Assembly (NCBI GenBank): GCA_963702495.1
Contig: CAVPDA010000019.1
Location: forward strand, 1 to 64,000
Direction: 5' to 3'
Length of the DNA: 64,000 nucleotides
Source: CAVPDA01 sp963702495
GTDB lineage: Bacteria > Pseudomonadota > Gammaproteobacteria > Burkholderiales > Rhodocyclaceae
The notes under the pieces were generated by a model, which ran no database searches, had not been told where the DNA came from, and saw only the letters and a list, made by a program, of their open reading frames with translations. Position numbers and translations under genes: made by a program. Shown one piece after another: positions 34,163 to 42,558 of the stretch (its first letter is position 1; each line of letters opens with the position of its first letter).

Positions 34163-34344
34163 CTAGGTGGGGGCGGAGGCGCAGGTCGCACTGGTACGGC
34201 ATCTCTCCCCCCGCGACGACGCGCAGCGGCTGCCGATCGTTCCGGTCCTGCTCGATGAGGCCGTTCCCGAAGCGCTTCCGCCTTTTCTCGCGCTGTTTCA
34301 GGCCATCCCTGGTCGCCTGCCGAGCCCCTGAACGCCGACAATCG

Positions 34345-34581
34345 CCCGCGTCCAGCGTGTGGCGGCTCGGCCCCCGCACACCGTCGTTCACAACCAGTAG
34401 CCGCTTCAGTCACTCAACTCGAAGGCCATGTACAACTGTCCGGCTGCTCCGGTATGCTTTCCTGGTAGGGCTGTTTCAGCAACGTTCATCTCGATACCCG
34501 TTTCGTCAAACGAGTGGGTCGAACTTTCGTTTTGACTCAAAGGAGGCCAACTTGGGACGGCCCTACATAGTATCTATCCTT
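34345..34581 (-). pseudogene. IS110-type element fragment, 5' end
   Basis: Reverse-complement partner of 7935-8165. It retains the terminal GGATAGATACTATGTAGGG, the 5' non-coding region and the first ~45 codons (MNVAETALPGKHTGAAGQLY), with a stop soon after. It is cut at 34345, where the TIR remnant begins. It is a marker of the deletion or recombination that removed the rest of the TIR gene. Confidence 0.75.
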
Positions 34582-34769
34582 CATCGCGACGATGCCTCCC
34601 GGCAGTCGGACTTTGGTTCGTTGGGGGTGCGTGCCGAGTGTCGGTACATGTCCTGCTTGAAGGCGATATCCAGCGCTGCGAATCCCCGCCGCTTTGCGCT
34701 ATCGTATCGACTGACGAGTCCGACCGGTGTTGCCGCAGCCGGATCGTCATGTCTCTCAGGGGGGCAGCC

Positions 34770-35660
34770 ATGACCGACCAGCAAGAGATTGACGCGGCGA
34801 CGCCGCCGATCTTCATCGTTTCCGGCGGCGCGGGCGCGCTCGGCAAGCACGTCACGCGGATCGTGCTTTCGCAGTTTCGGGGACGCAATCCGGAAGTCAT
34901 CGTGATTCCCCAGGTGCGCGGCATGGAACAACTCGCGCTCTCGATCGAGCAGGTCGCGGCGCGCGGCGGGATCATCGTCCACACCATGGTGCAGCCCGAG
35001 ATGCGGGCGGCGCTGATCCGCATGGCGAAGGAGCGCAACATCTTCACGGTGGACACCGTCGGCGATCCGCTCGAGCGCATGGCGGCGATTTTCGGCGACG
35101 AGCCGCTCGGGCAGCCCGGCCTTTACCACGGGCAGGAAGAAACCTATATCGAGCGCATCAAGGCAATCGAGTACACGGTCGACCACGACGACGGGCGCAA
35201 TCCGCAGGAGCTGCACGAGGCGGATGTCGTACTCACCGGCGTGTCCCGGGTCGGCAAGACGCCGCTCAGCATCTATCTCTCGGTGCTCGGCTGGAAAGTC
35301 GCCAATGTCCCCCTGGTACCCGGCCTGCCGCCGCCTGACCATCTGTTTCAGGTCGACCGGCGTCGCGTGATCGGCCTCGTGCTCGACGAGGCCGAGCTGG
35401 CTCAGCATCGAATTTGGCGCCAGCGCGCGATGGCCGGCACTGCAGGACGGACCTACACCGATCCGTCCGGTCTATATGAGGAGATGGAGATGGCGCGCCA
35501 GGTGTTCCGCAAGGGCGGCTTCGGGATTGTCAACGTGACCAACAAACCGGTCGAGGAGAGCGCCGACGAGATCATCGCGCGCCTCACCCGCTGGTTCGAG
35601 CGCAAGGCGAGTTTCCCCAAGCTCGGCGAGCGTCGCAAGCGGCCGCGCGGGACGCAGTAA
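34770..35660 (+). CDS. ppsR: phosphoenolpyruvate synthase regulatory protein (bifunctional kinase/pyrophosphorylase)
   Basis: ATG at 34770 follows CTCAGGGGGGCAGCC. 296 aa, DUF299 family. It inactivates and reactivates PEP synthase or pyruvate phosphate dikinase by ADP-dependent phosphorylation and Pi-dependent dephosphorylation of a Thr. The nucleotide-binding loop GVSRVGKTPLSIYL is present, along with PLVPGLPPPDHLFQVDRRRV and the C-terminal NVTNKPVEESADEI. No ppsA is adjacent in the window. An earlier ATG at 34749 is possible but has a poorer site. Confidence 0.92.
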   Translation: MTDQQEIDAATPPIFIVSGGAGALGKHVTRIVLSQFRGRNPEVIVIPQVRGMEQLALSIEQVAARGGIIVHTMVQPEMRAALIRMAKERNIFTVDTVGDPLERMAAIFGDEPLGQPGLYHGQEETYIERIKAIEYTVDHDDGRNPQELHEADVVLTGVSRVGKTPLSIYLSVLGWKVANVPLVPGLPPPDHLFQVDRRRVIGLVLDEAELAQHRIWRQRAMAGTAGRTYTDPSGLYEEMEMARQVFRKGGFGIVNVTNKPVEESADEIIARLTRWFERKASFPKLGERRKRPRGTQ

Positions 35661-35680
35661 CAGCCATTCCGGTGCGAGTT

Positions 35681-35696
35681 CTCGGGTGCGCCCGAG
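35681..35696 (+). terminator. possible terminator hairpin after ppsR
   Basis: CTCGGG-TGCG-CCCGAG forms a 6-bp stem with a tetraloop 20 bp after the ppsR stop. No T-run follows, so strength is uncertain. Confidence 0.35.
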
Positions 35697-35788
35697 ATCG
35701 CAGGATCGATTCTACCTGCCGTCACGGAAAGCGGCATCGCAATCGCGATCGATGTCGGGCCGAAGCCCGATCCGCGAGGCAGGCGCGC

Positions 35789-36150
35789 CTATGGGCGAAC
35801 CTGTAGGACGATCTTGCCGATGCGGCGGCTGCCCTCCATCAGTTCGTGGGCCACACCGGCCTGCGCCAGCGGAAATGCCGCGGACCAGTGTGTCTGCAGC
35901 CGGCCGGATTCGAATGCCGGCCAGATCTCGCGCCGCAGCGCGTAGCAGATCGCCGCTTTCTCGGCGATGCTGCGCGGGCGCATGGTGGAGCCAGTGATCG
36001 TGAGCCGCTTGAGCATCACGGGCATCAAGTCGAATTCGACTTTGCTCCCCTGCAGGAAGGCGATCAGCACCAGCCGGCCGTCGCGGCGCAGGAGTCCCAC
36101 GTCTCTCTGCAGGTAGGGCGCGCCGACCATGTCGAGCACGAGGTCGATTG
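35789..36150 (-). pseudogene. quinone oxidoreductase (zinc-type dehydrogenase family), N-terminal half lost
   Basis: The surviving C-terminal part reads TIDLVLDMVGAPYLQRDVGL, GRLVLIAFLQGSKVEFDLMP and MEGSRRIGKIVLQVRP, matching NAD(P)H:quinone oxidoreductase / PIG3-like enzymes: end of the Rossmann domain and the C-terminal catalytic domain. The frame runs into the rve IS at 36151, which supplies a false start. The upstream half is not found beyond the IS at 37335, so the 5' part was deleted. Confidence 0.8.
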
Positions 36151-37334
36151 TGCTCCGCAAATATTCCATCAGGCCAATGCGAGCGCGAGCGAGTATTCGT
36201 GATGCAAGCCGCCCAGCAACGAGCGGGCGCACACGACCGGTCGTGCGCCCAGACGATGCCGGGATTTGTCATTGACGCGCAATTCCGCTCCCTTGGGCGG
36301 GTCGGGAACTCCCGGACCCAACCCCATGTGCGGGCGCGCCCCGTTGTAATGAGTCACCCACACCTTCAATATCGATCGCATGTGCGGTTCGGACAACGGA
36401 ATCAACCAATCCAAGCACTCGCGGCGCATCGTTCCGATCACCCGTTCACAAATCGCGTTGGCCTTCGGGCTGTGCGGCGGTGACTTGAGCACGGTCAGCC
36501 CGAGATTCTTGATCGATTGGTCCAAGCTTCCGGCGAAAATGCTGTCTCGATCGTGAAGCAGATACCGATCATCACCCTCCAAGCCGATCGCTTCTCGTAG
36601 TTGCTGCAGCGTCCAGGCCGCCGTTGGGTGGTCCGTGACGGCGAAATGCAGCAGCCGGCGCGAGCGGTGGTGGATCACCACAAGGACGTAGAGCAGCCGT
36701 AAGGTCGCCGTGACGGCTACGATGAAGTCGCAGGCGACAATCGCTTTGGCGTGGTTGCGCAGGAACGTGGCCCAACGTTGATCGCCGCGCGGCCGACCCG
36801 GCCGCCGCTTGGGCATGTATTTGCGTATGGTGCAAGGCGATACACGAAGCCCAAGTTTGAGCAACAGTTCGTTGCCAATGCGCTCTTCGCCCCAGAGTGG
36901 ATTTCCCGTTGCTATATGCCGAATGAGCCGGCGTAGCTCTACAGCGATCGGGGGCCGTCCCGGTCTTACCTTCCAGCGCCAGAACAGGCGCCAGCCTGCT
37001 CGCTGCCAGCGGATCATCGTTTCAGGGCGCACCAGGACCAGCGCATCGCGCCAATCAAACAGCCGCAACAGGAACGCGAGCGACAGCCGTGTCGAGGCAT
37101 CGACCCGTCTGGGCGTGATGTAGCGCTCCTTGAACAGCGCAAGCTCGCGGCGGAGAAAAAGGTTTTCCGCTTCGATCGATCGCCAAGGTCTGACAGAGAG
37201 CGCAAACAGGCCGACAAGGTCAGCCAGCAATCGAACGACGACGTGAAGAAAAGCGATCGCGGTTGCGATCATGCACAACGGATCGAGGACGCGTCAAGCC
37301 TGCCAGGCGGTGCAGATCGAATATTTGCGGAGCA
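36151..37334 (-). mobile_element. rve-type insertion sequence, copy 2 (1,184 bp)
   Basis: Same length and same terminal repeats (TGCTCCGCAAATATT) as copy 1. It truncates the quinone oxidoreductase gene and lies about 150 bp upstream of frdA, on the opposite strand. No clear target duplication, in keeping with a deletion next to it. Confidence 0.88.
36169..37278 (-). CDS. integrase-core (rve) transposase, copy 2
   Basis: 369 aa, same family and length as copy 1, with scattered substitutions. The catalytic triad region is kept (VACDFIVAVT, LLHDRDSIFAGS, PKANAICERVIGTMRRECLD). It appears intact and might be mobile. It faces away from frdA, so it should not drive that operon directly. Confidence 0.85.
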   Translation of the reverse strand: MCMIATAIAFLHVVVRLLADLVGLFALSVRPWRSIEAENLFLRRELALFKERYITPRRVDASTRLSLAFLLRLFDWRDALVLVRPETMIRWQRAGWRLFWRWKVRPGRPPIAVELRRLIRHIATGNPLWGEERIGNELLLKLGLRVSPCTIRKYMPKRRPGRPRGDQRWATFLRNHAKAIVACDFIVAVTATLRLLYVLVVIHHRSRRLLHFAVTDHPTAAWTLQQLREAIGLEGDDRYLLHDRDSIFAGSLDQSIKNLGLTVLKSPPHSPKANAICERVIGTMRRECLDWLIPLSEPHMRSILKVWVTHYNGARPHMGLGPGVPDPPKGAELRVNDKSRHRLGARPVVCARSLLGGLHHEYSLALALA

Positions 37335-37482
37335 AAGAGTTGCATGCCGAAGAACTCTAGGGAAAAATAGGGGCTGCTCCGCAACAAGAGGGCTCTCGGC
37401 GCGGTGCAGCCAATGCGAACGTTGAAAGGGGGGACGGTGACGTGGCACACACGCTTGATTTCCTGTATGCGGGGGTGACGCC

Positions 37483-39243
37483 ATGGAAATCGTCCAGGCC
37501 GATGTAGCGATTGTCGGCGCAGGCGGCGCCGGGTTGCGGGCGGCAATTGCGCTCGCCGAAGCGGATCCCGCATTGCGGATCGCACTGATTTCGAAGGTGT
37601 ATCCGATGCGTAGCCACACCTGCGCGGCAGAAGGTGGCGCCGCCGGCGTCATCAAGCAGGATGATAGCCTCGACCAGCACTTCCACGATACCGTGGGAGG
37701 GGGCGACTGGCTCAGTGACCAGGATGCCGTAGAGTATTTCATCCGCGAGGCCCCGAAGGAACTTACCCAACTTGAACATTGGGGTTGTCCCTGGAGCCGG
37801 GATTCCGACGGGTCGGTGGCGGTGCGACCATTCGGCGGCATGAAGATCATGCGTACCTGGTTCGCTGCCGACAAGTCCGGCTTCCATATTCTGCACACCC
37901 TGTTTCAGACCTCGCTCAAGTACCCGACCATCGAGCGCTTCGACGAGTATTACGCTACCGACCTCCTGGTCGAGGGCGGTCGCTGCGGCGGATTGACAGC
38001 ACTGGAGATGCGCAGCGGACAGATGCGGCGCTTCAACGCCAAGGCGGTGATCATTGCCGGTGGTGGCGCGGGCCGAATGTTTCCGTTTTCCACGAACGGG
38101 GCGATCAAGACGGGCGACGGCATGGCCTTGGCATATCGGGCCGGCGTGCCGCTGAAGGATATGGAGTTCGTGCAATACCACCCGACGGGACTGCCGAATA
38201 CCGGCATCTTGCTGACCGAGGGATGTCGCGGCGAAGGGGGCATACTGGTCAATCGCAACGGCCATCGCTATCTGCAAGACTACGGCATGGGGCCGGAGAC
38301 CCCAGTGGGCAGGCCAGTACTGAAGACGATGGAACTCGGTCCTCGGGACCGATTGAGCCAAGCCTTCTGGCACGAGCAGAAAAAGGGTAACACGATCGAT
38401 ACGCCGTGGGGCGACTGCGTTCTGCTCGACATGCGGCACCTGGGCGAAAAGAGGATCAATGAGAGGCTGCCCTTCGTACGCGAATTGTTTACCAGCTACC
38501 TGGGAGTCGATCCGGTGTCGGACCCCGTGCCGGTGCGTCCGGTAGTGCATTACATGATGGGCGGAATACATACCGACATCAATGCTGCAACATCGCTGCC
38601 GGGGCTCTTTGCGGCGGGCGAATGCGCCTGCGTCAGCATCAACGGCGCCAACCGGCTGGGCTCGAACTCCCTCACTGAACTGCTGGTATTCGGGCGCCGT
38701 GCCGCAATGAGTGCTGCGGAATATGTGAGGTCGGCGTCACGCGCCGCCGACGAGCGGGCGCTAGCTGCGGCCGCGCAAGCCGCCCAGGCGCGAATGCGCG
38801 AGCTGTTTGGGCGCGCCATGGGCAAGGAGACGATTGCGGGGTTGCGTAAAGAAATGATGGATACTCTGGAAGCGCATGCCGGTATCTACCGCACCGGAGA
38901 AGGGCTGGCAGCAGCCTGCGCCAAGATCGGCGAATTGCGCCGCCGCTACAGGGACATTGCGCTTCATGACAAGAGCAACGTCTACAACACGGATCTTCTT
39001 CAGGCGCTCGAACTTGGATCGATGCTCGATTGCGCGGAGGCGGTCGCGGCGGGCGCGCTGGCGCGCAAGGAGTCACGCGGCGCGCACCAGCGCATCGATT
39101 ATCCGGCGCGCGATGATGCCACGTTTCTGAAGCACACGCTCGCCTGGTACCAGGAACACGAGGCACCGCGCATCGACTACCGCGACGTTGTCATCACGAA
39201 GTCGCAGCCGGGGATTCGCGACTATTCGGGAGCGAAGAAATGA
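37483..39243 (+). CDS. frdA: fumarate reductase flavoprotein subunit
   Basis: 586 aa. Reduces fumarate to succinate at a covalently bound FAD, on the cytoplasmic side of the inner membrane. Dinucleotide fold GAGGAGLRAAIALAE (residues ~12-26); His45 in PMRSHTCAAEGG is the covalent FAD site; HPTGLPNTG and TEGCRGEGGILV (~233-255), Arg288 in GPRDRLSQAF and VHYMMGGIHTDINAATS complete the active site. ATG at 37483 follows GCGGGGGTGACGCC. The ATGA overlap with frdB begins the operon frdABCD-rquA. Succinate dehydrogenase is a close homologue; the neighbouring small subunits and rquA favour the reductase direction. Confidence 0.9.
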   Translation: MEIVQADVAIVGAGGAGLRAAIALAEADPALRIALISKVYPMRSHTCAAEGGAAGVIKQDDSLDQHFHDTVGGGDWLSDQDAVEYFIREAPKELTQLEHWGCPWSRDSDGSVAVRPFGGMKIMRTWFAADKSGFHILHTLFQTSLKYPTIERFDEYYATDLLVEGGRCGGLTALEMRSGQMRRFNAKAVIIAGGGAGRMFPFSTNGAIKTGDGMALAYRAGVPLKDMEFVQYHPTGLPNTGILLTEGCRGEGGILVNRNGHRYLQDYGMGPETPVGRPVLKTMELGPRDRLSQAFWHEQKKGNTIDTPWGDCVLLDMRHLGEKRINERLPFVRELFTSYLGVDPVSDPVPVRPVVHYMMGGIHTDINAATSLPGLFAAGECACVSINGANRLGSNSLTELLVFGRRAAMSAAEYVRSASRAADERALAAAAQAAQARMRELFGRAMGKETIAGLRKEMMDTLEAHAGIYRTGEGLAAACAKIGELRRRYRDIALHDKSNVYNTDLLQALELGSMLDCAEAVAAGALARKESRGAHQRIDYPARDDATFLKHTLAWYQEHEAPRIDYRDVVITKSQPGIRDYSGAKK

Positions 39244-39983
39244 GCGAGCGCCAGATCGAGCTGGAGGTGCTGCGCTATGACCCGCAAAACGGCGGCGAGC
39301 CGCGATTTCAGATGTACCAGATGCCATGGCGCGCGGAATGGGTGGTGCTCGACGCGCTGAACCACGTCAAGGAACAAATCGATCCCACGCTCAGCTACCG
39401 ATGGTCGTGCCACATGGCCGTGTGCGGCAGCTGCGGCATGATGATCAACGGTGAGCCGAAGCTCGCATGCAAGGCGTTCGTGCGCGATTATCCGGACCGG
39501 ATCCGGGTCGAACCGCTGGGGAATTTCCCGATTGAGCGGGATCTGGTAACGGTGGTAGACGATTTCATGGCCAAGCTGGCACGCGTGAAGCCGTGGCTCA
39601 TTCCCAAGGAACCGAAGTCGGTCGAAGCAGGCCACTACCGCCAGTCGCCTGCCGAGCTCAAGCGATACAAGCAGTTTACGCTTTGCATAAACTGCATGCT
39701 GTGCTACGCCGCGTGCCCCGAGTTCGCGCTGATCCCGAAGTTTGTCGGGCCGGCTGCGATCACTCTTGCGCACCGTTACAACCTCGACTCGCGGGATGGG
39801 GGGCGCAATCAGCGCCAGGAGGAAATAGCAGCCACGGAAGGGGTATGGGAGTGTTCCTTTGCCGGGGCCTGTTCCGAGGTATGTCCCAAGCATGTGGATC
39901 CCGCGGCCGCGCTGCAGCAAGTAAAGATTGCGAGCACGATAGACTGGTACAAGGAGCACCTGATGCCATGGCTGAGCAAATAG
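39240..39983 (+). CDS. frdB: fumarate reductase iron-sulfur subunit
   Basis: 247 aa. Carries electrons from the quinol in the membrane to FAD. [2Fe-2S] motif CHMAVCGSCGMMINGEPKLAC region is visible (Cys at CxxxxCGSC and later C), then a [4Fe-4S] site CINCMLCYAACP and a [3Fe-4S]/[4Fe-4S] site in CSFAGACSEVCPKHVDP. ATG overlaps the frdA stop by 4 bp (ATGA). The last codons overlap frdC by 16 bp, indicating coupled translation. Confidence 0.92.
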   Translation: MSERQIELEVLRYDPQNGGEPRFQMYQMPWRAEWVVLDALNHVKEQIDPTLSYRWSCHMAVCGSCGMMINGEPKLACKAFVRDYPDRIRVEPLGNFPIERDLVTVVDDFMAKLARVKPWLIPKEPKSVEAGHYRQSPAELKRYKQFTLCINCMLCYAACPEFALIPKFVGPAAITLAHRYNLDSRDGGRNQRQEEIAATEGVWECSFAGACSEVCPKHVDPAAALQQVKIASTIDWYKEHLMPWLSK

Positions 39984-40372
39984 TCCGCAAACCATTTCGG
40001 CGCGAGATTCCGCGCCTCGGGTGGGTCCTACGCCACCCCCGTTACATGCGCTACATGGCGCGCGAGGTAACGTGCCTCTTCATCGGCGCGTACACGCTAC
40101 TGCTGGTGGTGGGGATGAAGAGCCTGTCGGAGGGACAGGTAGCCTACGATGCATTCCTCGATGCACTGAGGAGTCCTGTCAGCATCCTGTTACACGTGGT
40201 CGCGTTAGGATTCGCTACATATCACAGTGTTACTTGGTTCAATCTGACGCCCAAGGCGCTACCACTGCTTCTGGGGGACGAATTCGTGGCGGATCGTGTC
40301 ATTTCCGGAGCGCACTTCGGCGCATGGGCAGTATTGTCGCTTGTGCTTATCATCCTTGCTGGAGCATTCTAA
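39968..40372 (+). CDS. frdC: fumarate reductase membrane subunit C
   Basis: 134 aa. ATG at 39968, inside frdB. Basic N-terminus, then three transmembrane helices (REVTCLFIGAYTLLLVVGM, SPVSILLHVVALGFATYHS, WAVLSLVLIILAGAF). It anchors FrdAB and forms part of the quinol site with FrdD. Conserved polar residues near helix 1-2 (RYMAREVTC) are family-like. Very close in plan to E. coli FrdC. Confidence 0.85.
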   Translation: MAEQIVRKPFRREIPRLGWVLRHPRYMRYMAREVTCLFIGAYTLLLVVGMKSLSEGQVAYDAFLDALRSPVSILLHVVALGFATYHSVTWFNLTPKALPLLLGDEFVADRVISGAHFGAWAVLSLVLIILAGAF

Positions 40373-40374
40373 GC

Positions 40375-40716
40375 ATGGCCAGATCCAACAAACCGATCGT
40401 TTGGGGGCCGTTCGCGGCAGGCGGTACCATCACCGCCTTCGTCACGCCGGTGCTGATCCTGCTGACGCTTCTGGTCGCAATTGGTCATCCTCCGGATGTG
40501 TTTTCCTACGAACGTATGCATGCCTTTGCCAGCCACTGGCTGGTCAAGCTGGTGCTGGTGGGGGTCGTCTTTCTGTCGCTGTGGAGTGCGGCACACCGCC
40601 TGCGGATAACGTGCTACGACGTCGGGGTGCGCGCCGATACCTTGGTCGCCACCGTCGTGTATGCCATCGCAATCGTCGCTACGCTTGCGGCAGCGCTGTA
40701 TCTGCTGCGCATCTAG
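40375..40716 (+). CDS. frdD: fumarate reductase membrane subunit D
   Basis: 113 aa, ATG at 40375, two bases after the frdC stop. Three transmembrane helices (PFAAGGTITAFVTPVLILLT, HWLVKLVLVGVVFLSLWSA, ATVVYAIAIVATLAAALYLL) with His-Arg residues at AAHRLR that mark the FrdD quinol side. Together with FrdC it makes the anchor and quinone pocket. rquA starts 23 bp further on. Confidence 0.85.
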   Translation: MARSNKPIVWGPFAAGGTITAFVTPVLILLTLLVAIGHPPDVFSYERMHAFASHWLVKLVLVGVVFLSLWSAAHRLRITCYDVGVRADTLVATVVYAIAIVATLAAALYLLRI

Positions 40717-40738
40717 TTATCCTGAGGAGGCCGGAACA

Positions 40739-41500
40739 ATGACACCGCCGCCGCTCGACACGCGCGAAGCAGTACGAGAAGAGCGGTTCAGCACAGTCTG
40801 GAGGGAAGAACTGAATCATGTGTTCGCTGACGTCGCCCGCTACTACGACCGAGCGAACCACGTCGCAAGCCTGGGTCTGTGGGGCTGGTTTCAACGCAGC
40901 TTCATGTCTACCGTCGATGTGCACCCCGGCGAAAGGGTGCTCGACGTGTGCGCTGGTACTAATGCTATCGGTATTGCACTGCTGAAACGCGAGCCGACGC
41001 TGGAGGTGCATGCCATGGACCGCAGCGCGGAGATGCAGGAGGTCGGGCGCCAGCGTGCCGAAGCGCACGGCTTTGGCATTCGCAGCGTGATCGGCGATGT
41101 TCATGTCTTGCCCTATCCCGACGAGTATTTCGATGTCGTCACGCTGCAATATGCCTCGCGGCACCTGAGGCTTCGGCACATGTTCGGAGAGATTCGCCGC
41201 GTGCTCAAACCGGGTGGGCGATTCTACCACTGCGACATGCTGCGTCCCGAAAGCCAACTGGTGGCGACGCTTCACTATGCGTATCTGCGTTTCTGCCTCG
41301 CGTTTACCGCGCTCATCTTTCGCAGCGGGAAGGCTGCACTGAACTGCAAGAATTACTTTGTTCACGCCCTGCAGATCTTCTACTCTCCGCATGAGGTCTC
41401 CATCATACTCGCCGATTCGGGGTTTGAGGATGTCACGGTGAAATCGATATTCACCGGCATTGTGGGATTCCATCGCGCCGTCAAGCCGCCCGCGTCGTAG
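40739..41500 (+). CDS. rquA: rhodoquinone biosynthesis methyltransferase-like protein RquA
   Basis: 253 aa; ATG at 40739 after TGAGGAGGCCGGAAC. Class I methyltransferase fold related to UbiE but with the RquA-type motif I VLDVCAGTNAIGIALL (residues 67-82), HAMDRSAEMQ (91-100), SVIGDVHVLPYP, then QYASRHLRLRHM and KPGGRFYHCDMLRP. The GTNA motif, MDRS acidic loop and CDMLRP strand are how I recognise RquA rather than UbiE/MenG. RquA converts ubiquinone to rhodoquinone by replacing a methoxy with an amino group. Rhodoquinol has the low potential needed to drive fumarate reduction, so its place directly after frdD is functionally coherent. Confidence 0.85.
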   Translation: MTPPPLDTREAVREERFSTVWREELNHVFADVARYYDRANHVASLGLWGWFQRSFMSTVDVHPGERVLDVCAGTNAIGIALLKREPTLEVHAMDRSAEMQEVGRQRAEAHGFGIRSVIGDVHVLPYPDEYFDVVTLQYASRHLRLRHMFGEIRRVLKPGGRFYHCDMLRPESQLVATLHYAYLRFCLAFTALIFRSGKAALNCKNYFVHALQIFYSPHEVSIILADSGFEDVTVKSIFTGIVGFHRAVKPPAS

Positions 41501-41518
41501 GACGCTTGGGGCTCCAGC

Positions 41519-42163
41519 GTGCATCATCGGGGGCACACTCTCGCTGCCCTCAACGGGCGGATGTTGGAGGCACTCAGCCGTCGCACGACCGAGGCGTTGC
41601 GGTTGCTGCTGCCGTTGCGCTTGGCATTGCCCTACCTTGAGTCGTTCCTGGCACTGAACGTAGGCAAGGAGGTTGCCAAGGACACGCTCGTGATCGGACG
41701 GGCAAGCGAATGCGTGCGGGCAGGCGCGCCACCGGGGCACGCTGTGGCTGTGGAGTTGTTGGGCGAGTCCAAGGAAGTCGATCGCCGGTTCCTCGATCGC
41801 GTACGCGGGCTTCCGGTGCGTGTCGCGATTCCCTATGAGCGCGTCGGCCCTCTGCGTTTGGCGCGCATCGAGTGCTCCCTCGACCTTTCCTACCATATTC
41901 TGGAATCATGGCAGCGGCAATCGAGTCTGCGGGCCGCGGTGCGCCATGCGTATAGCCAGCAGCAATTCGAGCGGCATCTGCTGGCGATTCTGGACTTGTA
42001 TGCCCGCGAGACTCAGGCAGTCGGGTTTTCGGTGCGCCTGCCGATATTTCTGGCTCCGATGCAGGAAGCCTTCGGGCTTGCTCTGAAGAATCTGATGGTT
42101 AGCGCTTCACAGGGATTGGTGCGGGAGATCGGTAGTGCCTTCTACCGCCGGCGCGTGCCATAG
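41519..42163 (+). CDS. unknown protein in frd-rquA operon, 214 aa
   Basis: GTG at 41519 gives MHHRGHTLAALNGRMLEALS; a second start at ATG 41561 (MLEALSRRTT) is possible. 18 bp after rquA in the same direction. Mostly helical, with basic segments (YERVGPLRLARIECSLDLSY, RHAYSQQQFERHLLAILDLY) and no signal peptide or catalytic signature I know. Its position suggests a role linked to fumarate respiration or quinone use, but this is inference only. Confidence 0.55.
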   Translation: MHHRGHTLAALNGRMLEALSRRTTEALRLLLPLRLALPYLESFLALNVGKEVAKDTLVIGRASECVRAGAPPGHAVAVELLGESKEVDRRFLDRVRGLPVRVAIPYERVGPLRLARIECSLDLSYHILESWQRQSSLRAAVRHAYSQQQFERHLLAILDLYARETQAVGFSVRLPIFLAPMQEAFGLALKNLMVSASQGLVREIGSAFYRRRVP

Positions 42164-42260
42164 GGTAGATACTGGCCGAGGTGGTACAGGATATCCGAAG
42201 GACACGGTTACCGCTGTGCGGGCGAGCCAATTCCGCGATTTCCAGGCCATCCACACTCTA

Positions 42261-42350
42261 CTCAAGAGTACCGCGTTCTCCCCCTTTCTTGCGCGGCCTC
42301 GGCTCGCCGCTCGTGGTCCTCGATCCAGTTCTCGGTGAGCCGATCTAGCC
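42261..42350 (-). repeat. 90-bp remnant of the three-gene transposon
   Basis: Reverse complement of the right end of the element at 29623-31858: terminal repeat CTCAAGAGTACCGCGTT and the last ~25 codons of the 135-aa passenger gene. Homology stops at 42350. It shows that the element has been active elsewhere in this genome. Confidence 0.75.
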
Positions 42351-42533
42351 AGCAGATCGCGGCTCAAAGCGGTGCCCCATTCGGGCGCCGTGGGCTGTGG
42401 CCTACTACCCAATTAGTCTTCTCCAAAATGCTAAGCAGTTTAATGTCATCAACAAGTTGGTCCGGTTCGCGTTCAACTACGTTCCGTAGGTTCAATCTGC
42501 AATTTCATTGATGCGGCGCAAGCTGCGTCGCAA

Positions 42534-42558
42534 CAAAAAAGCGTTAGATTTCTAACGC
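42534..42558 (-). terminator. orphan leftward terminator
   Basis: GCGTTAGA-TT-TCTAACGC is an 8-bp perfect stem; read on the minus strand it is followed by TTTTTTG, a textbook intrinsic terminator. No minus-strand gene ends here now; 120 bp downstream on the plus strand the molybdoenzyme operon starts. It may be left from lost sequence or shield the operon from convergent reading. Confidence 0.55.

Larger units (their letters stand above)
32067..34331 (+). pseudogene. TIR-domain protein interrupted by IS1634
   Basis: The 5' part (32067-32288) starts MRPGANSNQVFLSYSRADRA and reads a TIR domain through FVLLVGRDGVQH. The IS1634 element follows. The 3' part (34167-34331) continues in matching sense: VGAEAQVALVRHLSPRDDAQ and LPIVPVLLDEAVPEALPPFL. 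It then stops where an IS110 fragment begins. TIR domains of this kind usually lead nSTAND/WD-repeat proteins that act in antiphage or signalling systems (family knowledge). The remaining effector part is lost, and the joined frame would hold a TAG at the junction, so it is dead. Confidence 0.75.

Noticed and set aside
37483..40716. Succinate dehydrogenase (sdh) rather than fumarate reductase
   Set aside because: Two short anchors of the FrdC/FrdD type and the adjacent rquA favour fumarate reductase; a SdhCD haem-b arrangement is not seen.
40739..41500. UbiE/MenG methyltransferase instead of RquA
   Set aside because: Motif I reads CAGTNAIG and downstream CDMLRP, which fits RquA; neighbours are frdABCD rather than ubiquinone genes.
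42508..42521. Possible FNR-type site TTGATGCGGCGCAA before the molybdoenzyme operon
   Set aside because: Only one half-site fits; the other half differs at two of five bases. Too weak to list.
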